The position numbers and the translations under genes are program-made. Under the pieces are notes generated by a model. The model was not told the origin of the DNA. It ran no database searches and saw nothing but the letters and a program-made list of their open reading frames with translations. Shown here piece by piece: positions 49,035 through 60,957 of a stretch of 64,000 nucleotides of DNA. This DNA comes from Datura wrightii (Eukaryota; Streptophyta; Magnoliopsida; Solanales; Solanaceae), in NCBI GenBank assembly GCA_035772735.1, contig JASDFA010000010.1, forward strand, positions 28,831,501 to 28,895,500, given 5' to 3'. Numbering within the stretch: position 1 is the first letter of the stretch; each line of letters begins with the position of its first letter.

Positions 49035-50122
49035 TAGATAAATCATGAAACATACTTCATCATATAGGCTTTCCCTTAAACATACTTGAAATCATCTTGA
49101 TTCACTTTGAAAACATGAACATAGACATGGGTAATTCGAAATCATACTTTCTTCATAAACATTTCATCATGCTTGAACACATATCTCATAGATCTCAACT
49201 TTCATGGACTTTCATGGATAGGCATCATAATTTAGAAAACTTGAAAACAAAATGTATAATTGAAAACATTGTAAAATCTTCCCAGTAAACATCATTCAAT
49301 ATTCAATACTTTCTTAGATCATACCCATGATTGAAACTTAGAGAATTCACACATTGGGTAAAAACCCCTATAGACTCATCAATTAGAATTTTTCATGAAT
49401 TGAGAGAAGATTGGAAATGGGTGTGGACTATTGTACCCATTCATAGCCTTACATACCTGAAGAGATCTGATTTTCACAACTTCCTTGATTGACCAATGAG
49501 AATTAAGGAAGAACTATGAAAAGACTAGGCTTGATCACCTCTCAAACCTTTGAGCTTGCATGCATGAATTAGATTCGGCTTAGAATGACTTAACCATTTT
49601 TAAAACATACTATTATAATCTTAAAACAACGTAGTTTAGGCCTTAGAAACTTAGGCATTACGGAAAAGCCCTTAATAAATTCATAGGGAAAAACACACTA
49701 CTAGTTCCAACGAGGACTGGATGACTCGTGGTCTGGGGGATGACTCATCGTCTGCCTGTCATGATCAAAACTACCCTTTTTCATCTAAGGGTCACCACCA
49801 GGGACACCACAACTGGTGGTGTACCTGACGATTCGTGGTGATGACTCGTTAGATACACTGCCAGCTTTCCTTCATCATTCAAACCACCTTTCACCATGGT
49901 TGACCTAACGAATCACGGGGCTGACCATGACTTGTGGTCACATCCGTGGTAACCCCAAACCTGAAATTTCCAAACATAGTCAAACCCCTCCCATGAGTCA
50001 CTTAACGACTCGTGGTGTTCCTGATGGGTCTCTGGATGACACGTCTTGTGATCTGGTGCAGAAACTTCTGTTTTCTCTATTTCAAATCCCATGTTTGATC
50101 TTAGGGTTTCCCGGGCATTACA
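49035..50122 (-). repeat. 3' LTR, upstream half, of the composite element
   Basis: On the minus strand it starts TGTAATGCCCGGG at 50122 and aligns with 60933-59830. Palindromes at 49690-50060 include TGACCATGA-C-TTGTGGTCA at 49922-49940. The shared word AAAACAACGTAGTTTAGGCC sits near 49620, as in several other LTRs. No gene. Confidence 0.88.
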
Positions 50123-50367
50123 ATATCTTCCCCTTGGTAACATTTGTCCTTGAATGTGGAAAGACATGCTGAAAAGCAGAGAAATGCAACCATCATACTC
50201 AAATACTTAACGTACATGCTGAAAACTGACGGAGTGACTGACTCCGATTTTAACTACATAACTGAACTAAATTCCTAAATCACACATACATTCACTAACA
50301 TGAAAGAAACTGGGGTAAATGAGCTAAACATGAAACAAAATAGAGTATTAAGGAGGAAATTGATACC

Positions 50368-53300
50368 TCAAGCTGAAACTGAGCCGGAAGGGAATAGATG
50401 CTGGTATTTAGCCATCATATCTACTTTGGCTTCCAACGTAGCTCCCTCAACATGCTGATTCCTCTATAAAACCTTGACTGAAGCTACTTTTTTTTGTTTC
50501 TTATCTTTCGAACATGACGATCCAGTATTTCTACCAGAAACTCCTCATAACTAAGGCTGCCCTTTACACCTAAGTTCTCCACCAGAACAACTAGAGCCGG
50601 CTCACTCAAGCACTTCCTTAAGAGCGATACATGAAAATATGGATGGACTGAAGCTAATTCTGAGGGAAACTCCAACTCATATGCTACCTTGCCAACTTGT
50701 TTCACAATACAGTATGGACCAATGTAACAGGGACTGAGTTTCCCTTTCTTCCTGAATTTCATTACTCCTTTCATGGGGTATAACTTCAAAAACACCCAAT
50801 CATCAGCTTCAAACTCAAGATCCCTCCTCCTCACATCCACATAGGACTTTTGGTGACTCTGGGCTTTTTTCAACGTATCCCTTATAAGCTGAAATTTCTC
50901 CATAGCCTCATGGAATGAATCTGGACCTATCACCACAGCTTCACTGACTTCAAACAAACCAATAGGCGATCTACATCTCCGCCCGTAGATAGGCTCAAAT
51001 AGAGCCATTTGAATGCTGGAATGGTAGTTGTTGTTATATGCAAACTCAATTAGAGGAAAATGATCATCCCAACTACCCTTGAAATCAATCACACACGCTC
51101 TCAATATATCCTCAAGGGTTTGAATGGTCCTCTTGACCTAACCATCTGTCTATGGGTGAAATGTTGTGCTAAGCTTGACCTGACTACCAAGTCCCTTCTG
51201 AAGCGATCTACAAAACTGGGAGGTAAACTGAGTACCTCTATCCGATATGATGGAGAATGGCACTCCATGCAATCGAATTAACTCTCAAATGTATAATTTA
51301 GCAAAATCATCCACTGAATCGGTGGTTTTGACGTGTAAAAAATGAGCTACCTTAGTCAACCTGTCCACAACCATCCAATTAGAGTCATACTTTCGGCGAG
51401 TATGATGCAACCCTGTGATGAAGTCCATATTTATCTCCTCCCACTTCCAAGCATGGATACTAATATATTGAATCATACCTCTAAGTATTTGATGTGTAAC
51501 CTTCATATGTTGACAATTCAGACATTAACCACAAATTCTGCTATGTCCTTCTTCATGCCATTCCACCAATAGACTTCCCGTAGGTGATGTTACATCTTGG
51601 TAGAACTTGAATGTATAGAGTATCTAGAACCACGAGCCTCGTGCAACATCCGATCTATCAATCATTAACATTCGGAACACACAAATAACCCTGATATCGA
51701 AGAACACTATCTCCCCCTTTGGAGAAGACCTCCACCTTCTGATTCTGAACAACTTCCTTTAACTTTACCAAACTAAGATCCTCGTCTTGCCTAGCTTTAA
51801 CATCGGTCACCAAAGATGATTCTGACCCATTCTGAAGAATAACTCCACCATCGGTTGACTCAACCAGATGAACTCCCAACCGTGCAAGCCGATGCATATA
51901 CTTTACTAACTCCTTATCCTCACCTACATGGGACACACTCTCCATAGAAAGTCTACTGAGAGTATCTGCTAACATATTAACCTTTCCCGGATGGTAAAGG
52001 ACACTCATATCACAATCCTTGAGTAACTCCAACCACCTCCTTTGATGTAGATTTAGATCCTTCTGGGTAAACTCATCTTGTAGGCTTTTATGGTCTGTAA
52101 ACGTATCTACATGGACCCCGTACAAATAGTGTCTCCAAATCTTCGAGGAAAATACTACCGTCGCTAGTTAGAGATTATGAGTCGAATATATTCATGGGCT
52201 TTAAACTACCTGGAAGCATAGGATATAACATTACCATGCTGCATGAGTACACACCCAAGGGAGATTCTAGAAGCGTCACAATACACCACAAACCCATCGG
52301 TACCCTCAGGTAGGGTTAACATTGGTGCTAAGGTGAGTCGAGTCTTCAACTCTTGGAAGCTCTTCTCACAAGCCTTCGACCATTGAAATTTCACTTTCTT
52401 CTAGGTCAATTTAGTCAACGGGGCTGCAATGGATGAAAACTGCTCAACAAAACTCTGATAATAACTAGCTAAACCCAATAAACTTCTGATATCCGAAGGA
52501 TTCACTGGCCTAGGCCAATTCCTCACCGCTTCTATCTTTTGAAAGTCTACCTATACACCCTCACTTGACAGCACATGACCCAAAAATGTTACTGAGCTCA
52601 ACCAAAACTCACATTTACTGAATTTAGCATATAACTGACGATCCTTCAGAGTCTGTAGCACCACCCTCAAATGAGCGACATGCACCTCCTCGCTCCAAAA
52701 GTATATAAGGATATCATCTATGAAACGCAATCACGAACATATCCAAATATGGCTTGAACTCCCTGTTCATCAATCCATAAAAGCTTCAGGAGCATTCATT
52801 AGTCCAAAAGACATAACTGCAAACTCAAATGACCGTACCGAGTCCTGAAGGCTTTTTTTGAAATATCGCTCTCCCGAATCCTGAGTTGATGGTATCCGAA
52901 CCTGAGGTCTATCTTTGAAAAGCACTTAGCACCCTTAAGTTGGTCAAACAAACCATTAATCCTGGGAAGAGGGTACCTGTTCTTGATGGTGACCTTGTTC
53001 AATTGCCAATAATTAATGCACATCCGAAGAGAACCATTCTTCTTACGGACAAAGAGAACTGGTGCACCCCACAGAGATTTGCTAGGTCTGATGAATCCCT
53101 TGTCCAAGAGGTCTTTCAACTGCTTCTTCAACTCCTTTAGCTCATGTAGAGCGATATTTTAAGTAGGAATTGATATAGGCTGTGTATTGGGAAGAAGGTC
53201 AATACCAAAATCAATTTTTCGTTTAGGAGGGATTCCCAATAGATTATCTAGGAATGCTTTTGGGCACTCACACACTACGGGAACTGATTGGATAGTTGGG

Positions 53301-53720
53301 GTCTCAGATGTAGCATCGTTAACCCTAAATATATGGTACATGTAACCCTTAGAAATCATCCTTATGGCCTTAAGGTAGGAAAGGAAGCGACCGACAGGCA
53401 CAGTTGAACTACCCTTCCACTCTAAGATAGGTTCACCCGAAAATCTGAACTCTACTGCACGAGTTCTACAATTGACTGAGGAAAAACATGCAAATAACCA
53501 ATCCATGCCAAGGATAACATCAAAATCATTCATGTCTAACTCTACTAAATCTACTGAGGTGACTTTCTGAAGAACTTTGACAAGGCAATTTCAATATACC
53601 CGTCTAGCTATAACTGAATCACCGACTGGAGTAAAGACTGAGAAGGGTTCTGATAAGATTTCGAGACTGACTTCAAAACTACTAGCAACATAGGGCATCA
53701 CAGAAGACTAAGATTCCCCT
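50368..53720 (-). pseudogene. pol: Tekay-like protease-pol of the composite element
   Basis: Right to left: protease with LLDPGES near 53710 (catalytic Asp kept), DFDVILGMDWLFACFSSVNC and the RT linker (53159-53533); RT with SKSLWGAPVLFVRKKNGSLRMCINYWQLNK (52799-53131), a frameshift near 52730 next to the FIDD box, RNase H (52206-52394 and 51950-52125), the integrase zinc module region (51560-51780) and core with SDRGTQF-like sequence near 51240. The 206-codon end (50484-51104) has LRACVIDFKGSWDDHFPLIEF-type sequence and WVFLKLYPMKGVMKF. The chromodomain-like tail ends with a stop at 50368-50370. Several stops and frameshifts separate these blocks. Confidence 0.9.
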
Positions 53721-55007
53721 GGATCTAACAACACATATACATCAAGATGGAATACTCGTAACATACCAGTGACTACACCTGGGGAGATCTCCTGCTCCTG
53801 ATGGGATGCTAGGGCATAAATCTATTTTGGCACTGTCTGCCACCTGCACTAGTAGATTACCCCAGCTGAGCTGGGCATGCTGGCATAGCTACTAACTAGA
53901 GGTCGGGCCTCGATCCCTATCATAACCCTATCTAGCTGATGGGCAATCTCTAAGCATATGTCCGGACATTCCACAGCTGAAACAAGCACCTGAAACTTCT
54001 AAGCACTGGCCCACATGTCACCGGCCACATTTGCTACACTTAGGAGGGCTAGTCTCTATGGGTTTTCTACTCTAGCCTATAGAGCCTGATGCTCGCTCCC
54101 TCTTATCGCGCTTGTATTTGGATGGCACACTCATAGCCGAAGGTGCTGGGGCTGAAGATATCTTGTGGGACTACTGATGGTTACTACTAGGTCTCTTCGG
54201 GGAGAATCCAAAGCTATCAATCCTGGCCCTCTTGGCCTCTCTCTCCCGCTCACTCATCTGTACCGCCTCCATCTGATGGGCGTATAGGACTATCCGAGCA
54301 AAGTCAATGTCTTGATGTAGCATTATGATCCGAAAGTCCCTGACCCTAGTCCACTATCCCATGTACGAATCTGCTCACCTGAGCTCTCTGATCAGCCACC
54401 ATTTGAGGTGCATACTTGGACAAGCGAGTGAACTCTAAGGCATACTCCTAAACCATCATTTTGCCTTGCCTAAGGTTCATAAACTCGACTGTTTTGATCT
54501 CCCTCATCTCATGAGGGAAGAACCGATCCAGAAACGCGGCCTGAAACTCATTCCAACCAATAGGGCCTGTTACAACTGCCCTTCTATCCTTCCATTACTT
54601 AAACCAAATGTGCGCAACCCCTTTCAACTTATATTAGGATAGATCGGTACACTCCTCTCCAGTCACCCCCATGATCTGGTGATCTTCAGAACCTCATCAA
54701 TAAATTTGTGTGGATCCTCGTCCACCTTTGACCCAAGAAACTCCGGAGGGTTCATCCTTAGAAAATCTCTAACTTTTGCCGCCGCTGCATTCCTGTTCTG
54801 AGGGATATGCACTACTGCCTGTTGATTGACCTTGCTTGTCAAGGCCTGAGCTAACATCTGAATGGTTGCCTTAAACTCAACCTGAGCAACTGGCTGGGGC
54901 ACATGCTCCTCGTGGGCAGGTGGGGCTTGCTGGTGCCCATCTCCATTGTCATTCTGGTGGCCATTTCCGTTTCCATTTCTTCTTCTATTAACTCTTCTAG
55001 GAGGCTT
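53721..55007 (-). pseudogene. gag: gag of the composite Tekay-like element
   Basis: The position of the start codon (55007-55005) reads AAG before PPRRVNRRRNGNGNG, so ATG appears mutated. Gag continues with QAPPAHEEHVPQPVAQ, NAAAAKVRDFLRMNPPEFLGSKVDEDPHKFIDE (the stretch open to 54663) and, after breaks, a nucleocapsid part near 53940-54050. There the knuckle CFSCGMSGHMLRDC keeps all four zinc ligands, preceded by a second Cys-rich motif. The upstream open frame to 55193 is leader sequence, not a longer gag. Confidence 0.85.
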
Positions 55008-55201
55008 GTTTCTACAAATACGTATAGCACAAGTTAGAAGGATAGAGAGACATTTCACCGCACGACATAGATCATGAAAGAAGGGAACATTTCCTAAACA
55101 TCCTGTATCCTCTTCGTCATAAGTGTGGAACACTTCACACCCATGAAAAAGACTCTTCTTAATGCGACTTTCAAACGCCCTAGGACACTTCAAAACCTAA
55201 T

Positions 55202-55213
55202 GCTCTGATACCA
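55202..55213 (-). other. Primer binding site, initiator Met tRNA type
   Basis: Minus-strand TGGTATCAGAGC, an exact match to the usual plant sequence, four bases from the LTR end at 55218. Confidence 0.9.
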
Positions 55214-55217
55214 AGTT

Positions 55218-55319
55218 TGTCAAGACCCGAACATAGGCCCAGATCGAGACACGGGACAAAGAACCTCGAGAGGCTCCAAGTCGACCCATGGTATATACAT
55301 AACATCTGACTCATTCAAT
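55218..55319 (-). repeat. 5' LTR stub of the composite element
   Basis: Starts TGTCAAGACCCGAACATAGG next to the primer site and runs about 100 bp before a + strand LTR begins at 55320. Details such as GACAAAGAACC and TATACATAACATCTG match the 3' LTR at 37339 better than the sequence resuming at 58694. Confidence 0.85.
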
Positions 55320-56673
55320 TGTTATACCCCGAAAGCCCAAAGAGCAGACCCGAGAGTTGAAACAAAGAAAATTGTAAATCTGGCACCAAGTCATAGAACG
55401 AGTCATTATGTGACCCGTTGGGTAGACCACGAGCCGTGAGAATACTCGTGGTAAGGTTTAGGGTGTGAGTTGAAGTTTGGGTTTTGGAAGTCCCCACGGA
55501 CCTAACCACGAGTCGTCGTCAGTCCGCACGACTCGTTGAGTCAGTCGTGGGAAAGTATTATAGGAAGGTGAAGGAAAAGAGGCAGTGTGCCCTATGAAAG
55601 GTCCCCCATGAGTCATGGTCAGCCACCACGATTTGTGGGATGGGTCGTGGTCAGCTGGTTGGTTATAGTTTAAAATATTAGGCAGTGAAGGTGAGGAGTG
55701 GTGACCATGAGTTATTGTCGCCAGTAATGACTCATGAGGTCCCTCTTTACGAGCCCCAAATGATCTATTAGGCAGTGCACTCAACGACCGATGCCACGAC
55801 TCGTTCCCTTAGACGACGACTCATCCAGTCCCTCGTTGGGACTGGCAGTCAATTATTTCCTATGAATTTAGTAAGGGCTTTTGCCTAATTCATATGATCA
55901 TAAGGCCTAAGCTATGTCATTTTAAGCAATGAATAGTGGGTTTTAGGAGAGGAAAATTCATTCTAATTCATTCCTATTCATGCATGCAAGTCTAGCAGTT
56001 TAAGAGGGTGATCAAAGCTAATATTTTTCAAGGTTTTTCATCAAATCTCCCTTGGGAAATAAGACAATTTGTAGGATAAAATCCTTTCAAGTATGTAGGG
56101 TTATGAGTTGGTGATTTTGTTTACACCTATGCCCAATCCCTCTCTAATTCATGAAAATCTATAAGTTGATTCAATGGGGTTTTAACCCAATGCATGAATT
56201 CTCTAAGTCAGTGTCATGGGTATGATCTAAGTATGTTTTAATTGATGAATTATGATGCATGGGAAAGTTTTATTATGTTTTCAATTACTAATCATGTTTA
56301 CAAGTTTTTCAAATTACGATGCCCATTAATGAAAGATCTATGAGAAGTTGAGATTTATTATGTATGTTCAATTATGGTGAATTATTGATGAGAAAAGCAT
56401 GTTTTCAAGCTACACATATTTATGACCATGTTTTCAAGTAAATCAAGTTACTTTCAAGCATGTTAACTATTGGGTAAGCCCATATGTTCAAGTAAGATTT
56501 ACGATTCATGTTGATTAGCTTACCACATAGTTTTGGAGTCTAAACTCCCACTTATGATTAGCTTGTGGTATGGTTTGAGCCAAGGCTCCTCATGTATGAT
56601 TCAGATTTATGTATTCATGATCATTCAGCTTTATCTCTATACAATGGTTAGCTTCATTGAAAAACGATGGAGA

Positions 56674-56708
<35 letters not shown>

Positions 56709-56849
56709 CTAAAGCCTACTTGAGTGTAGTAGTCGGGACCACGTAAGCTCTATCGTGGTATGTCGGTTATATGACGAGTCTCCCATTGTCCCTCATGATT
56801 TCAGTTATGCATGTTTATTACTCATGATATATATATATATATATATGTA

Positions 56850-56898
<49 letters not shown>

Positions 56899-57565
56899 GT
56901 ATATGTATATGTTCTAAAGCAAGTTTGACCCAATGTTCAGTTTTACTTATGATTATCAGATTTCAGCTTTGGGTCAATCGATTCAGTTATGATAATTATG
57001 TCATTTTGAGATTATGATTTCAGAAAAGAGCATGCAAGCCCTACTCTCAGATTTTTATCTTGTTTATGTTTTTATGTCATGCATGTTTTAAATGATTTTA
57101 CTTATTTAAGTGGTTTACTTCCCTTGCATGCTCGGTACATTCCACTTACTGACCGCATACTCAATGTTGTATTGTTTTATGATATAGGGCCCGACACTCA
57201 GACTCAACCCCGTCCTTAGCCAGCCTTTTAGAGTTAGCATCCTACATCTATTGGTGAGTCCTCATCTCTCGAGGACCATGCTTTATTAGTTTTCTTATTG
57301 TATTTAGTATCATACCTAGAGAGTTAGTTGGGGTCTTGTCCCATCAACTCATCAGTATTAGAGGCTTTTAAGACAGAATGTAATCAGCTTCAGATTCATT
57401 GTATTTCTAATGTTATGCTTATTTCAGACTTCCACAAACTTTATCCTATTGATCTATCACTTTTATGATTGAGTTAGATGTTATGTTTATGCCATGGGTC
57501 GACTTGGAGTCCCTCGGGATTCCTTTTCCCATGTCTCAATCCGGGCCTATGTTTGGATTGTGAAA
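55320..57565 (+). repeat. Tekay-like LTR (2246 bp) with TA microsatellites
   Basis: Palindromes lie at 55380-55860. Two (TA)n tracts lie at about 56679-56705 and 56827-56900, the second broken by GTATGTACA and followed by TGTATA steps; the peptide ORF over it is an artefact. The conserved block TGCTCGGTACATTCCACTTACTG is at about 57128. The closing part mirrors the start of the minus-strand LTR at 58694. Confidence 0.88.
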
Positions 57566-57774
57566 AACTTGGTATCGGAGAAATAGGTTCGATGTGTCCT
57601 AGGGTGTATGAAAGCCACGTTGAGTAGAGTCTTTTCCATGGGTGTGAAGCGCGCCACACTTATGACGAAGAGGCTATGAAGCATCTAGGAAATGTTCCGT
57701 TCTTTCATGATCTATGTCGTGCGATGAAATCTCTCCTTATCCTTCTAACTAGTGCTATATGAAATAGCAGAATC

Positions 57775-58694
57775 GTGGCTTCCCATAGAATTAACTGTTG
57801 GAGGAATGTGAATGGAAACAGACATGAGGATGGCAACGGAGACGAGGACCAACAAGCCCTTCCATTCCAGGAGCACCATGCATCGAAGCTAGTTGCCCAT
57901 GCTGAATTCTTGGCAGCCATTCATATGCTAACGCAAGCCTGGAACGCTCAAGTCAACCAGAAGGCGGTGGCGCATGTCCCACAAAATGGGAATGCGGAGG
58001 CGGCATGAGTCATAGATTTCTTAAGGATGAACCCACTATAGTTTCTTGGGTCTAAGGTGGACGAGGATCCACATGAGTTTATAGATAAGATTGTTAAGAT
58101 CACCCAAGTCATGGGGGTGAATGGAGTAGAGTATGCTAAGATGGCCTCATATCAGTTGAAGAGGGTCGCACACATTTGGTTTCAACAGTGGAAGGATAGT
58201 AGGCCAGCCGGAGCAGTCCCTATCAGTTGGTAGGAGTTATACATTGCTTTTCTAGACCGATTTTTCCCTTGAGAAATAAGGGAGTTGAAAGCAGCTGAGT
58301 TCGTGAGTCTTAAGCAAGGGAAGAGATGGTGTAGGAGTATTCCCTTGAGTTCACTCGTCTATCAAAGTACGCCCCTGAGTTAGTGGTTGATCAAAAGGCG
58401 CGAGTGAGCAAATTTGTTCATGGGGTGGTGGACTATTTAGACAAGGATTGCAGGACTACTATGCCCATCAAGATATGGATTTCCCTCGGATAGTCTTGTA
58501 CGCCTAGAAGATGGAGGCGGCGCATATGAGGGAGAGAGAGCCAAGAGGGCCAGGACTGATAGTTATAGATTCTCTCAGCCGAGGTCAGGTGGTGGACACC
58601 GATAGTAAACCCACCAGAGATCTTCACCCCAGCATCTTCTGCGCAGAGTGTGCCATCCAGACCTAGGCACGACCAGAGTCAGGCTGTAGGGGTC
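57775..58694 (+). pseudogene. gag: gag fragment of the truncated Tekay-like element
   Basis: The codon at the start position reads GTG (57775), followed by stops in the first codons. Recognisable gag follows: HEDGNGDEDQQALPFQEHH, AAIHMLTQAWNAQVNQKAV, DFLRM, FLGSKVDEDPHEFIDKIVK, QWKDSRPAGAVP, EIRELKAAEFVSLKQGK. Stops at about 58007 and 58230 and frame changes after 58320 break it. The zinc knuckle was not reached before the truncation, so this is the capsid part only. Confidence 0.85.
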
Positions 58695-60933
58695 AGAGCA
58701 GCAGGCCCTCATTGAGACACGGGAAAAGGAACCCCGAGAAACTCCAAGTCGACCCATGGCATAAACATAACATCTAACTTAATCATAAAAGCAATACATC
58801 AACAGGATAAACTTAGCGGAAGTCTGAAATAAGCATAATATCATAAATACACACAAATCTGAAGTTGATTACATTCTATCTTAAAAGCCTCTAATACTAA
58901 TTAGTTGATGGGACAAGACCCCAACTAACTCTCTAAGTATGATACTGAATAAAATAAGACAATTAATAAAGCATGGTCCTTGGGAGATGAGGACTCATCA
59001 ATAGATGTAGGATGCTAACTCTGAAAGGCTGGCTAGCAGCGAGACTGAGTTTGAATATTGGAGCTTGTATCATAAAATGATATAGCATAGAGTATGTGGT
59101 CAGTACGTGGAATGTACCGAGTATGCAAGGTATGTAAAACTGCTAAGTAAGTAAATTCCTTAAACATGCATAATATAAAACATAATCAGGATAAGATTTT
59201 TAGAGTGGGGCTTGCATGTTATTTTCTGAATTCATGATCTAAACATAACTGAACATCATAATTGAATTGAATGACCCAAAGCTAAAAAATTGATAATCAT
59301 AAGTAAAACTAAACATTGGGTCAAACCTGCTGAAAACTATAATATCATGACTGATGAACATGCATAACTGAAATCATGAGGAACAATGGGAGACTAGTCA
59401 TATAACCAACATTACCACGATAAAGCTTACGTGGTCTCGACTATCACACTGAAGTGGGTGGATCTGTCCAAAGCTTTGCTAGGGCTAAGGACACTACCAT
59501 GATATCGATAACAAGCTGAAGGCCCTTTGGGGGTAGAGGAAGCTCACAAGGGAGGTCCCAATTAATCTGAACACACCAACGTTGGCACGTAGTTGTATGA
59601 ATTAGGGTTGACTGATCCTTATCCTACTCGGTGCTAGACACTACTCCAAAAAATATGCATATGCTCTCCATCATTTTTCAATGAAGCTGAACCATCGTCT
59701 AGTGATGAAGCTGGCTTATAACGTACATGCATAAGTTTGAATCATAACATGAGGAGCCTTGGCTCAAACCATACCACAAGATGAAAATAGTGGGAGTCTA
59801 GACTCCAAAATCCATGTGCTAAGCTAATATAAGAAGTTTAGATAAATCATGAAACATACTTGATCATATGGGCTTTCCCATTACTTAAACATGCTTGAAA
59901 TCTACTTGATTCACTTTGAAAGAATAAACATAGACATGGGTAATTCGAAATCATAATTTCTTCATAAATATCTCATCATGCTTGAACATATATCTCATAG
60001 ATCTCATCTTTCATGAACTTTCATGGATGGGCATTATAATTTAGAAAACTTGAAAACATAATTTATAATTGTAAACATTGTAAAATCTTCCCAATAATAA
60101 TAATTAAACATTCAAGACATGCTTATATCATACCCATAATTGAAACTTAGAGAATTCACACATTGGTTAAAAACCCAATAGACTCATCAATTAGAATTTT
60201 TCATGAATTGAGAGAAGATTGGGCATGGGTATGGACTATTGCACCCATGCGTAGCCTTACATACCTAAAGAGATCTGAGTTGCACAACTTCCTTGATTGC
60301 CCAATGCGAATTAAGGAAGAACGTTGAAGAGACTAGGCTTGATCACCTCTCTAACCTCTAAGCTTGCTTGCATGAATTATAATAGGCTTAGAATGACTTA
60401 ACACTTTTTATAACATACTATTCTGAGCTTAAAAAGACGTAGTTTAGGCCTTAGGAACTTAGGAATTATAGAAAAAGCCTTTAATAAATTTATAGGAAAA
60501 ACCACACTGCCAGTCCCAACAAGGGACTGGACAACTCATTGTCTGGAGGAAGACTCGTCATCTGCATATCGTGATCAACACTGCCCTTTTTCATCTGAGG
60601 ATCACCACAAGGGACACCACGACCGGTGGTGTACCCGAAAATTCATGGTGATGACTCGTTAGGTACACTTCCTACTTCCCGTCATCCTTAAAACCACCTT
60701 TGAACACGGTTGACCTAACGAATCGTGGGGCTGACCACAACTCGTGGGCACACCCGTGGTCACCCCAAACCTAAAATTTCCGAACATAGTCAAACCCCTC
60801 CCCACGAGTCAGTTAACGACTCGTGGTGTTCCTGATGGGTCATTGGATGACTCTTCTTGTGACCTAGTGCAGAAACTTCTATTTTCTCCATTTCAACTCA
60901 CGGTTCTAATCTTAGGGTTTTCAGGGTATTACA
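58694..60933 (-). repeat. 5' LTR of the composite element, mosaic (2.24 kb)
   Basis: On the minus strand it starts TGTAATACCCTG at 60933 and lacks only about 20 bp of its end at 58694. The right part (about 59100-60933) matches the split 3' LTR (37339-38550 and 49035-50122). The left part (58706-59100) instead resembles the reverse complement of the + strand LTR at 55320-57565. Palindromes at 60510-60860. The outer flank ATAAC (60934-60938) equals the flank at 37334. Confidence 0.85.
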
Positions 60934-60938
60934 ATAAC

Positions 60939-60957
60939 TTAGCTAGAAATAAGAAAT
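60939..60957. other. Resumed target sequence between two insertions
   Basis: Nineteen bases, TTAGCTAGAAATAAGAAAT, separate the composite element's flank from the next LTR. They should continue the partial LTR at 36791-37338. Confidence 0.5.

Larger units (their letters stand above)
55320..58694 (+). mobile_element. Tekay-like LTR plus gag fragment, truncated
   Basis: The LTR is 55320-57565, beginning TGTTATACCCCGAAAG and ending with TGAAA where TGACA is expected. A primer site TGGTATCGGAGA (57570-57581, two mismatches) and gag follow. The element breaks off near 58694 at a short AGGCCC match to a minus-strand LTR. Pol and the 3' LTR are missing. It inserted inside the 5' LTR of the composite element. 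Confidence 0.88.
37339..60933 (-). mobile_element. Tekay-like chromovirus expanded by two nested + strand insertions
   Basis: The 3' LTR is 37339-38550 plus 49035-50122, the internal region is 50123-55217, and the 5' LTR is 55218-55319 plus material ending at 60933. The matching flanks ATAAC/ATAAC, the purine tract at 50123, the primer site at 55202-55213 and the alignment of the split LTR halves with the LTR at 58694-60933 support this reconstruction. About 80 bp of the 3' LTR are missing at the point where the nested element ends (between 38550 and 49035). Confidence 0.85.

Noticed and set aside
55008..55193. N-terminal extension of gag to an upstream ATG
   Set aside because: The extension matches the untranslated leader of sister copies; the gag start in relatives aligns with 55007.
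56811..57017. ORF with alternating Tyr-Ile residues
   Set aside because: Translation of a (TA)n microsatellite in an LTR.
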